From: RGIG2000 sp045612665
GTDB taxonomy: Bacteria; Bacillota; Clostridia; Oscillospirales; CAG-272
Direction: 5' to 3'
Length of the DNA stretch: 64,000 nt
Assembly (NCBI GenBank): GCA_045612665.1
Contig: JAZKZO010000037.1
Coordinates: forward strand, 40,931 to 104,930
Shown here: positions 43,792-50,736 of the stretch, in pieces
Numbering within the stretch: position 1 is the first letter of the stretch
How the letters are laid out: every line of letters begins with the position of its first letter
Translations under genes and position numbers: made by a program
Notes under the pieces: generated by a model
Database searches by the model: none
Told to the model about the DNA's origin: nothing
Seen by the model: only the letters and a program-made list of their open reading frames with translations

Positions 43792-43820
43792 ATTTTATCA
43801 TTAAAATAATGATTTGTCAA
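43792..43820 (-). promoter_or_regulatory. Sigma-A promoter of the ileS leader
   Basis: On the minus strand perfect TTGACA (43815-43820) and TAAAAT (43792-43797) are 17 nt apart. The -35 box abuts the glyS stop codon. Confidence 0.88.
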
Positions 43821-45212
43821 TTAAAAATACAATTTTTCTTGAATGTAGTTCTTGAGCTCGGCAATAGGAAGACGAATTTGTTCCATTGTGTCTCTATCAC
43901 GAACTGTTACGCAACCGTCGTTTTCGGTGTCGAAGTCGTATGTGATGCAGAAAGGAGTACCGATTTCGTCTTGACGGCGATATCTCTTTCCGATAGAGCC
44001 TGTTTCGTCAAATTCAACATTGAAATACTTTGAAAGCTCAGTATAAACCTCTTCAGCCTTTTCAGAAAGCTTCTTAGAGAGTGGGAGAATAGCAGCTTTA
44101 ACAGGAGCAAGAGCAGGATGGAAGTGCATAACTGTTCTTACATCGTTTTCTCCAACTGTTTCTTCGTCATAAGCCTCTACCAAGAATGCAAGAGTTACAC
44201 GGTCAGCACCAAGGGATGGCTCAATAACGTATGGAATGTATTTTTCGTTAGTTTCAGGATCAAAATATTCCATATTTTCGCCCGAAAGATTAGCGTGTTG
44301 AGTAAGGTCGTAGTCAGTACGGTCTGCGATTCCCCAAAGCTCACCCCAACCGAATGGGAAGAGGTATTCAAAGTCGGTTGTAGCCTTAGAGTAGAAGCAA
44401 AGCTCCTCTGGATCGTGGTCGCGAAGTCTAAGATTTTCCTTGTTCATACCAAGGTTATAGAGGAAGTTAGCGCAGTAATCCTTCCAGAAAGCGAACCATT
44501 TAAGATCGGTGCCTGGCTTGCAGAAGAATTCAAGCTCCATTTGCTCGAATTCACGGATACGGAAGATGAAGTTTCCGGGAGTGATTTCGTTTCTAAATGA
44601 TTTTCCTATTTGTCCAACACCGAAAGGAAGTTTCTTTCTAGTAGTTCTTGCGATGTTTTTGAAGTTTACAAAAATACCTTGTGCAGTTTCTGGACGGAGA
44701 TAAAGCTCGGATGTTGAATCCTCTGTTACTCCTTGGAAGGTCTTGAACATAAGGTTGAATTTTCTAATGTCTGTAAAATCTCCACTTCCGCAAGAAGGGC
44801 ATACAATCTTATTTTCCTTAATGAAGGAGAACATTTCGTCATTTGACATTCCAGCAGGATTTATGTTGCTTCCTGTTTGGAATGCGAAATCCTCGATAAG
44901 CTTGTCAGCACGATGTCTTGTCTTGCATTGCTTGCAGTCCATAAGTGGGTCAGAGAAACCTCCAACGTGTCCTGATGCAACCCAAACCTGTGGGTTCATA
45001 AGAATAGCACTATCAAGACCTACATTGTACTTTGATTCTTGAACAAACTTTTGCCACCAAGCCTTTTTAATGTTGTTTTTGAACTCAACTCCAAGAGGGC
45101 CGAAGTCCCATGAGTTTGCAAGACCACCGTATATTTCGGATCCGGGATATACAAAGCCTCTATTTTTACATAGAGCAACAACCTTTTCCATTGTTTTATT
45201 AGCGTTATTCAT
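43821..45212 (-). CDS. glyS: Glycyl-tRNA synthetase, homodimer type
   Basis: This class II enzyme charges tRNA-Gly. It has 463 residues and is the single-chain alpha2 type, not the glyQ/glyS alpha2beta2 type. Motif 1 region: RGFVYPGSEIYGGLANSWDFGPLG. Motif 2: FRNEITPGNFIFRIREFEQMELE. Motif 3: EPSLGADRVTLAFL. A zinc site is suggested by CKQCKTRH and CPSCGSG. GAGAGG lies about 8 nt before the ATG. It has its own promoter; no terminator separates it from the ileS leader promoter, so readthrough would meet the T-box terminator. Confidence 0.96.
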   Translation of the reverse strand: MNNANKTMEKVVALCKNRGFVYPGSEIYGGLANSWDFGPLGVEFKNNIKKAWWQKFVQESKYNVGLDSAILMNPQVWVASGHVGGFSDPLMDCKQCKTRHRADKLIEDFAFQTGSNINPAGMSNDEMFSFIKENKIVCPSCGSGDFTDIRKFNLMFKTFQGVTEDSTSELYLRPETAQGIFVNFKNIARTTRKKLPFGVGQIGKSFRNEITPGNFIFRIREFEQMELEFFCKPGTDLKWFAFWKDYCANFLYNLGMNKENLRLRDHDPEELCFYSKATTDFEYLFPFGWGELWGIADRTDYDLTQHANLSGENMEYFDPETNEKYIPYVIEPSLGADRVTLAFLVEAYDEETVGENDVRTVMHFHPALAPVKAAILPLSKKLSEKAEEVYTELSKYFNVEFDETGSIGKRYRRQDEIGTPFCITYDFDTENDGCVTVRDRDTMEQIRLPIAELKNYIQEKLYF

Positions 45213-45250
45213 AACTGAAACCTCTCATATGAAAATTATTTTTCTCATAT

Positions 45251-45279
45251 ATTATATAGTAAAAAATTCTCGATTTCAA
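45251..45279 (-). promoter_or_regulatory. Sigma-A promoter of glyS
   Basis: On the minus strand TTGAAA (45274-45279) and TATAAT (45251-45256) are 17 nt apart, about 40 nt before glyS. Confidence 0.85.
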
Positions 45280-45410
45280 GTATAAAAATAAAATTATAAT
45301 AAAATATATGTAAATTTGTATAATAATTACAAGTAATGAGCGTTATATAGGGACTTTTTTGTGCATCAAATTGAAATACTTAAAAAGAATTGAAAAAAAT
45401 AAAAAAACTA

Positions 45411-45439
45411 TTGATTTTTAAAAAACTTTTTGTTATAAT
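45411..45439 (+). promoter_or_regulatory. Sigma-A promoter of ptsH
   Basis: TTGATT (45411-45416) and TATAAT (45434-45439) are 17 nt apart, about 44 nt before the HPr start. Confidence 0.8.
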
Positions 45440-45482
45440 AAGTTTCAGTATTTTGAGAAATGCCTAATAAGAGGAGAAAAAT

Positions 45483-45746
45483 ATGATATCACGTGACGTT
45501 ACAATTGTAAATGATGTTGGATTGCATGCAAGACCTGCTACATTCTTCATCCAAAAGGCCAATTCTTACAAGGCATCTCTTTGGATTGAAAAGGACGATC
45601 GCAGAGTTAATGCAAAGAGCTTGCTTGGAGTTCTTTCTATGGGAATTGTAAAGGGAACTGTTGTTACTATCATCGCTGACGGTGAGGAAGAGGCAGTAGC
45701 TGTTGAAGGTCTTATAGAATTGATATCCAAAGGACTCAACGACTAA
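45483..45746 (+). CDS. ptsH: HPr phosphocarrier protein
   Basis: This 87-residue protein carries phosphate between enzyme I and the sugar-specific enzymes II of the PTS, and in Gram-positives also reports sugar status. The catalytic histidine is in GLHARPATFF (residue 15) and a regulatory serine near residue 46 in NAKSLLGVLSMGIVKG, so it looks like HPr rather than Crh, which lacks the histidine. Enzyme I is not adjacent. AAGAGGAG lies 6-7 nt before the ATG. A weak terminator follows. Confidence 0.9.
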   Translation: MISRDVTIVNDVGLHARPATFFIQKANSYKASLWIEKDDRRVNAKSLLGVLSMGIVKGTVVTIIADGEEEAVAVEGLIELISKGLND

Positions 45747-45760
45747 TTTAATAAAATTGT

Positions 45761-45791
45761 GGCGATGGTTTTTGACTATCGCCTATTTCTT
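45761..45791 (+). terminator. Probable terminator after ptsH
   Basis: GGCGATGG and CTATCGCC form an 8-bp stem with a 7-nt loop, followed by TATTTCTTT. It overlaps the region just before the uvrC ribosome site, so it could also attenuate uvrC. Confidence 0.55.
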
Positions 45792-45808
45792 TGAAAGGGG
45801 TGATTTTT

Positions 45809-47653
45809 GTGACGGACGAAAAGCTTAAGTATCTTCGTGATAAGGCTTCTAAGCTTCCGCGTACACCGGGCGTTTATATTATGCTTGATAAAAACGGAAA
45901 AGTGATATACGTTGGAAAATCACGTTCCCTTAAGGATAGAGTATCACAATATTTTCATCTTTCCCCTGATGCAAGCCTAAAAACATTTAGAATGGTTTCT
46001 CAAATAAATGATTTTGAAACCGTTTTTTGCGATACAGAAATGGAAGCATTGGCGCTTGAAAACACGAAAATCAAGCAATATACCCCTAAGTATAATATTC
46101 TTTTGAAGGATTCGAAATCTTATCCGTATATAAAGATTACTATGAATGAACAATATCCAAGGCTTTTGCAAACTAGAAAAAGGCTTTCTGACGGCGCAAA
46201 ATATTTTGGGCCTTATTCAGGAATGTCGGTTGTATACGGAGTTATGGGGACTCTTGAAAGAGCACTTGGTATACCAATGTGTAAAAGGCAATTTCCAAAA
46301 GATATAGGAAAAGAACGCCCTTGCATATATAAGCAGATTGGCAGATGCGTTGCTCCTTGCGATAACAGTATAAGTGCAGAGGAATATTATAAAATTATGC
46401 AATGCGCTGTGAGTATATTGAGAGGAAATACAAGGGAAGCAATCAATGCGTTGACCGAACAAATGTATGCTCACGCCGAAAATGAGCGCTTTGAGGATGC
46501 TGCACGTTGCCGTGACGGCATTGAGGCGATGAAACGCTTAGGAGAAGGACAAAAGGTTGTTGGCGCGCCAGATGATGAATATGACGTTATTGCGGTTTAT
46601 TCTGACGATACCTGCACTTGCGTTTCCGTGTTTTATATAAGGAGTGGTCTTATATCCGACAGCGAAAGCTTTGCGTTTGGAGCTAGTGAAATAAATGTTG
46701 ACGATGAATATGAATATATGACTTCGTTTTTGACTGATTTATATTCTAGGCGAGAGTATATTCCATCTCAAATTCTTCTTTCATTTGATTTTCCTGAGTG
46801 CGAAAGAGCTCTTGTTGAAGAGTATTTAAGGAAAATGTCAGGTAGAGCGATAAACGTTAAAATTCCTCAAAAAGGAAATAGCAAAAAGCTTTGCGAAATG
46901 GTGCTTTTGAACGCCAAGCAACAGGCTATGCAATATAGAGAAAAGCACGAAAGAGACACAAAAACCCTTTTTAAGCTTGGTAATATGCTTGGTCTTGAGG
47001 CAATGCCGGAAAGAATAGAGGCTTATGATATTTCTAATTTGGGAAACGAACACATTACCGCGGGAATGATTGTTTTTGAAAACGGAAAGCTCAGTAAAGA
47101 TGATTATCGCGTATTCAAAATTAAAAATCAGGACGGAGCGGACGATTATTCTGCTATGAGAGAGGTCCTTTTGAGAAGAGTATCTCATTTGCAGGACGAA
47201 AAGGGTAGCTTTTCGAAAATGCCCGATCTTATACTGCTTGATGGCGGAATGACTCACGTGGGTGTTGCGAAAAAGCTTTTTGAAGAGTTAGGTGTCAACA
47301 TTCCTATTTTTGGAATGGTCAAGGATGAGCACCACAAAACACGAACTATTGTAACTGACGAGGAAGAAATAAGTATTGCAAAGGAGCAATCAGTTTTTGT
47401 ATTTGTTTATAAGCTTCAAGAAGAGGTTCATAGATTTACTGTTACAAAAATGGATTTTTCTAAGAGGAAAACCTTGAAAACCTCATCTCTTGAGAAAATT
47501 CAGGGGATTGGAAAGGAAAAGGCAAAAAGGCTTCTTGCTCATTTTAAAACGATTTCTGCCATTAAAAAGGCACAGATAGAGGAAATTTTGGCAGTGAAGG
47601 GGATTTCTGATGCTGATGCCCAAAATATATACGACTACTTTAATAAGGATTGA
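45809..47653 (+). CDS. uvrC: UvrABC excinuclease subunit C
   Basis: UvrC makes both cuts in nucleotide excision repair. It has 614 residues: the GIY-YIG domain at about 10-95 (PGVYIMLDKNGKVIYVGKSR), a cysteine cluster region (CKRQFPK, CIYKQIGRCVAPC), the UVR helix region at about 200-240, the RNase H-like endonuclease domain with EAYDISNLGNEH and DLILLDGG, and tandem helix-hairpin-helix at the end (SLEKIQGIGKEKAKRLL). The start is GTG 45809 with AAAGGGGTGA upstream; an in-frame TTG at 45791 overlaps the SD region and is rejected. Confidence 0.95.
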   Translation: MTDEKLKYLRDKASKLPRTPGVYIMLDKNGKVIYVGKSRSLKDRVSQYFHLSPDASLKTFRMVSQINDFETVFCDTEMEALALENTKIKQYTPKYNILLKDSKSYPYIKITMNEQYPRLLQTRKRLSDGAKYFGPYSGMSVVYGVMGTLERALGIPMCKRQFPKDIGKERPCIYKQIGRCVAPCDNSISAEEYYKIMQCAVSILRGNTREAINALTEQMYAHAENERFEDAARCRDGIEAMKRLGEGQKVVGAPDDEYDVIAVYSDDTCTCVSVFYIRSGLISDSESFAFGASEINVDDEYEYMTSFLTDLYSRREYIPSQILLSFDFPECERALVEEYLRKMSGRAINVKIPQKGNSKKLCEMVLLNAKQQAMQYREKHERDTKTLFKLGNMLGLEAMPERIEAYDISNLGNEHITAGMIVFENGKLSKDDYRVFKIKNQDGADDYSAMREVLLRRVSHLQDEKGSFSKMPDLILLDGGMTHVGVAKKLFEELGVNIPIFGMVKDEHHKTRTIVTDEEEISIAKEQSVFVFVYKLQEEVHRFTVTKMDFSKRKTLKTSSLEKIQGIGKEKAKRLLAHFKTISAIKKAQIEEILAVKGISDADAQNIYDYFNKD

Positions 47654-47661
47654 GGTACTTT

Positions 47662-48231
47662 ATGAAAATTATTACCGGAAGTGCAAAGGGAATGAACTTG
47701 CAAACACTTGAAGGGGATGCAACAAGACCAACCTCACAAAGAGTAAAGGAAGCGGTTTTTTCCATGATACAATTTGAAATAGAGGGCGCTACCGTTTTGG
47801 ATGTTTTTGCCGGCTGTGGTCAATTAGGGCTTGAGGCGCTCAGCAGAGGCGCAAAAAAAGCAACGTTTTGTGATTTATCAAGGGATGCAGTGGATATCAT
47901 AATTGCAAATGCGAAGAAAACAAGACTTTTTGATAGATGCAGAGTTTCTTGCTGTGATTATAAGCAAATGATAAGAGGGCTGGCAGGCAAGGAGTCCTTT
48001 GACTTTATATTTATCGATCCGCCTTACAAGGATAAAGTGATTCCAAATGTTTTGAGAGAGCTTTTGAAAGCCGACGTTATTGCGAATGGGGCGAAAATTA
48101 TTTGTGAGAGCTCCGACGCCGATGTCTTTTGTGCAGACGAGGAATTGTCAAGGGAGTTCGACGTATTTAAACAGTCTAAATATTCCATTAGCTATATTAC
48201 TGTTTTGACATTGAAAAACGACGAGGAATAA
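47662..48231 (+). CDS. rsmD: 16S rRNA (guanine966-N2)-methyltransferase
   Basis: This SAM enzyme methylates G966 of 16S rRNA. It has 189 residues. N-terminus IITGSAKGMNLQTLEG and RPTSQRVKEAVFSMI, SAM-binding VLDVFAGCGQLGLEALSRGA (about 47), catalytic FIFIDPPYKDK (about 117). The ATG at 47662 follows TGAGGT; a start at 47650 would overlap uvrC and lacks an SD. It lies 1 nt before coaD; this pairing is widely conserved. Confidence 0.94.
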   Translation: MKIITGSAKGMNLQTLEGDATRPTSQRVKEAVFSMIQFEIEGATVLDVFAGCGQLGLEALSRGAKKATFCDLSRDAVDIIIANAKKTRLFDRCRVSCCDYKQMIRGLAGKESFDFIFIDPPYKDKVIPNVLRELLKADVIANGAKIICESSDADVFCADEELSREFDVFKQSKYSISYITVLTLKNDEE

Positions 48232-48232
48232 T

Positions 48233-48715
48233 ATGAAAGCAATAATTACAGGCAGCTTTGATCCTATAACACTCGGACACGTGGAAATTATAAAAAAAGC
48301 AAGTGCTTTTTTTGACGAGCTCTATGTTGTTGCGCTACTAAATGAAAACAAAGAGTACTTATTTTCTCTTGAAGAAAAGAAAGAGCTTATGGAGCTATCC
48401 TTAACGGATTTTACAAATGTAACAGTTGATGCTTATAGTGGCTTGACTGCCGATTATATGCACAATCATGGCATAACAAAGATAGTTAGAGGAATACGAG
48501 GAGAAGCCGATAGAGAGTATGAAGAAAAGCTTGCTAATGCTATGAAATCATACGACGAAAGCTTCGAAACCATTATGATTGAAAGCGACGACGAATATTC
48601 GCATATAAGCTCCACGTTTGTAAGAGAGTGTCTAAAAAAAGGACAAGATTTGGACGGTATAGTTCATAAAAACGCGAAAAAAAGAATTGTTGAAATATAC
48701 AACTCCAAAAACTAA
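48233..48715 (+). CDS. coaD: Phosphopantetheine adenylyltransferase
   Basis: This enzyme adenylates 4'-phosphopantetheine in the penultimate step of CoA synthesis. It has 160 residues. Motifs are AIITGSFDPITLGHVEII (the nucleotidyl-transferase HIGH-like TLGH), LLNENKEYLFSLEEKKELM, IVRGIRGEADREYEEKLANAM and SSTFVRECLKKGQDL. The ATG follows GAGG of the rsmD end by about 7 nt. Strong terminator follows. Confidence 0.96.
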   Translation: MKAIITGSFDPITLGHVEIIKKASAFFDELYVVALLNENKEYLFSLEEKKELMELSLTDFTNVTVDAYSGLTADYMHNHGITKIVRGIRGEADREYEEKLANAMKSYDESFETIMIESDDEYSHISSTFVRECLKKGQDLDGIVHKNAKKRIVEIYNSKN

Positions 48716-48746
48716 AAAAAGCAGGTTTTAACACCTGCTTTTTCTT
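48716..48746 (+). terminator. coaD terminator
   Basis: AAAAAGCAGGT and ACCTGCTTTTT flank a short loop directly after coaD. Confidence 0.88.
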
Positions 48747-48805
48747 TTCTTATAAGGCGAAAAATAATAAAAAATAAAAAAATTCAAAAAAATTTCAAAA
48801 AACTA

Positions 48806-48834
48806 TTGCATTTTTTTTGCATATAGTATATAAT
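48806..48834 (+). promoter_or_regulatory. Sigma-A promoter of the dcw cluster
   Basis: TTGCAT (48806-48811) and TATAAT (48829-48834) are 17 nt apart, with the transcription start expected near 48841, right at the first MraZ box. Confidence 0.85.
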
Positions 48835-48842
48835 GAGTACAT

Positions 48843-48881
48843 AAAAGTGGCGAAAAGTGGAGTAAATACGGAGAAAAGTGG
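48843..48881 (+). promoter_or_regulatory. Array of MraZ-like operator boxes
   Basis: AAAAGTGG occurs at 48843-48850, 48853-48860 and 48874-48881, with a degenerate AAATACGG at 48864-48871. Start positions are 10, 11 and 10 nt apart, one helical turn. MraZ is known to bind direct repeats of this kind ahead of its own gene, so this is a likely autoregulatory site. Confidence 0.75.
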
Positions 48882-48901
48882 AGCGAAAGGAGGAAAACCA
48901 A

Positions 48902-49324
48902 ATGCTTTATGGTAGATATGAGCACACTGTGGATGCTAAAAATAGAATGTTTGTACCTGCAAAGTTTAAAGAAGCGTTGGGTGCATCCTTCAAAGTAACT
49001 TACAACGACTTCAATAAATGCATTCTCGTTTATTCAGATGCTGAATGGGAAAAATACGAGAAAAAAATTTCACAACTGCCATCTTTACAATTTGAAGATT
49101 TCATAAGAACCATCTATTCAAACACCGTAGACGTTCAAGTGGATTCACAGGGAAGAATAATTATTCCTCAGTTTTTGAAGGAAAAGGTTGATATTCAAAA
49201 GAACGTGATTGTTATGGGCGTTGGCTCACACTTGGAAATTTGGTCACAAGAGGTATACGCAGAAAAGCAAAAGTCTGTGGATATGGACAAGATAAAGAAT
49301 CTTATGATGGAGCTTGGCTTCTAA
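48902..49324 (+). CDS. mraZ: Transcriptional regulator MraZ
   Basis: MraZ is an AbrB-fold DNA-binding protein that forms ring oligomers and controls the dcw cluster. It has 140 residues with two AbrB-like repeats: YEHTVDAKNRMFVPAKFKEALG (about 6) and NTVDVQVDSQGRIIIPQFLKE (about 77). The ATG at 48902 has AAAGGAGG 6 nt upstream; the in-frame ATG-like start at 48878 is inside the operator array. It is the first gene of the cluster, with the operator boxes directly upstream. Confidence 0.95.
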   Translation: MLYGRYEHTVDAKNRMFVPAKFKEALGASFKVTYNDFNKCILVYSDAEWEKYEKKISQLPSLQFEDFIRTIYSNTVDVQVDSQGRIIIPQFLKEKVDIQKNVIVMGVGSHLEIWSQEVYAEKQKSVDMDKIKNLMMELGF

Positions 49325-49333
49325 GAGGAAACT

Positions 49334-50269
49334 ATGGAATTTTCACACTATTCGGTAATGCTAAAAGAGTGTATAGATGCACTTGATATAAAGCCGAACG
49401 GAATATACGTTGACTGCACGGCAGGCGGCGGTGGACATTCCGAGGCAATCCTTGAAAGGCTTGATAGTGGAAAGCTTATTTCACTTGACCAAGATGACGA
49501 GGCGATTGAAACCTGCAAAAAAAGGCTCGCAAGATTTGGTGAGCGTTCAATAATAGTAAAAAGTAATTTTTCAGAGCTCGAAAGAGTTCTTAATGAATTA
49601 GAAATTGTTCATATTGACGGAGTCCTAATGGACCTCGGTGTCTCGTCCCATCAACTTGACACCCCGTCGCGTGGGTTCTCGTATAATAGTGACGCAGAGC
49701 TAGATATGCGTATGAACCCACGCTCTCCTTTCTCCGCATATGATGTAGTAAATACATATAGTGAGCAGGAGCTCAAAAAAATAATCTTTGATTACGGAGA
49801 GGAACGATTTGCTCCTCAAATCGCAAGAAAGATTGTTTTAGCAAGAGAAGAAAACCCTATAAAAACAACTCTTGAGCTTGCATCAATTATAAAAAACGCG
49901 ATTCCCGTTGGTGCAGCTAAGAAGGAATCACAGCATCCGGCAAAGAGAACCTTTCAGGCCATTAGAATAGAGGTTAATCACGAGCTTGATGTTATTACAC
50001 CTGCTATTGAAACAGCCGTTTCAAGAATGAATATCGGCGGAAGAATAGCGATAATGACCTTCCATTCCTTGGAAGATAGAATTGTAAAAACAAAATATAA
50101 CGATTACGCAAAGGCTTGTACATGTCCTGCAAATTTCCCTGTATGCGTTTGTGGAAACAAGGCAAAGCTAAAGGTAATCACAAAAAAACCGATTATAGCA
50201 AATAATGAAGAATTAAGCGAAAACGCCCGTTCAAGAAGCGCAAAGCTTAGGGTGGCAGAAAAAATATAA
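49334..50269 (+). CDS. rsmH: 16S rRNA (cytosine1402-N4)-methyltransferase
   Basis: RsmH (MraW) methylates C1402 in the ribosomal P site. It has 311 residues. N-terminal HYSVMLKECIDAL, SAM-binding YVDCTAGGGGHSEAILERL (about 24), VLMDLGVSSHQLDTPSRGFSY (about 98), FQAIRIEVNHEL, and a cysteine-rich CTCPANFPVCVCG segment near the end. It lies 9 nt after mraZ with AAGAGGAA before the ATG. Confidence 0.97.
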   Translation: MEFSHYSVMLKECIDALDIKPNGIYVDCTAGGGGHSEAILERLDSGKLISLDQDDEAIETCKKRLARFGERSIIVKSNFSELERVLNELEIVHIDGVLMDLGVSSHQLDTPSRGFSYNSDAELDMRMNPRSPFSAYDVVNTYSEQELKKIIFDYGEERFAPQIARKIVLAREENPIKTTLELASIIKNAIPVGAAKKESQHPAKRTFQAIRIEVNHELDVITPAIETAVSRMNIGGRIAIMTFHSLEDRIVKTKYNDYAKACTCPANFPVCVCGNKAKLKVITKKPIIANNEELSENARSRSAKLRVAEKI

Positions 50270-50292
50270 GTAGAAAATGGAGGATGTTTACT

Positions 50293-50610
50293 ATGTACGG
50301 TTCAATAAGAAAAAGCTATGGTGCAAGAAAGTCATCCTGCGACAATACAAAGAAAGAGCGCAGAATCCTTTTTGGCGCAAAAAAGAAAAATAACGTTGAG
50401 GATGATGTTTTCCAAGAAACATCATATATGAATGTAGAGAGTGCTAGATATTCAAAGAATACGAAGCAACAAAGCAACAATCGTTTTCAAGTTGAAAACG
50501 ACAATAGAAGTAACTCCTCGAAGAGCGAGTTTCCAATCGCATCAGTAATACTTACAATAGTATTTACTATGATGGTTATGGTTCTTGCATTTGGATTTGG
50601 TGGAATTTAA
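50293..50610 (+). CDS. Small membrane protein in the ftsL position
   Basis: This 105-residue protein lies between rsmH and the PBP gene, where ftsL normally is. Residues 1-80 are very polar (many Lys, Asn, Ser), and a single hydrophobic segment is at the C-terminus (about 83-103, ASVILTIVFTMMVMVLAFGF). FtsL normally has a central helix followed by an extracellular coiled coil; that coiled coil is absent. So it is not a standard FtsL. Start 50293 has GGAGG 9 nt upstream; the in-frame ATG at 50284 directly abuts the SD. Two terminators follow. Confidence 0.75.
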   Translation: MYGSIRKSYGARKSSCDNTKKERRILFGAKKKNNVEDDVFQETSYMNVESARYSKNTKQQSNNRFQVENDNRSNSSKSEFPIASVILTIVFTMMVMVLAFGFGGI

Positions 50611-50612
50611 TT

Positions 50613-50638
50613 AGCGATGCATATGCATCGCTTTTTTA
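50613..50638 (+). terminator. First of two tandem terminators in the dcw cluster
   Basis: AGCGATGC and GCATCGCT close an ATAT loop and are followed by a T run. Confidence 0.88.
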
Positions 50639-50660
50639 TTGTTTAAAAAGAAAATTTTTC

Positions 50661-50685
50661 AGCTCTCCTTATGGAGGGCTTTTTT
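50661..50685 (+). terminator. Second tandem terminator in the dcw cluster
   Basis: AGCTCTCC and GGAGGGCT form an 8-bp stem (one G-T pair) with a TTAT loop, followed by TTTTTT. It lies 52 nt before the PBP start. Confidence 0.8.
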
Positions 50686-50736
50686 AGTAATATAAATTTT
50701 AAAACAAAATATATATTTTACGAGAGGATGGTGTGT

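Noticed and set aside
45213..45482. AT-rich 270-bp gap between glyS and ptsH that could hold a small RNA.
   Set aside because: I see only the two divergent promoters and AT-rich spacer. No paired structure with a terminator.
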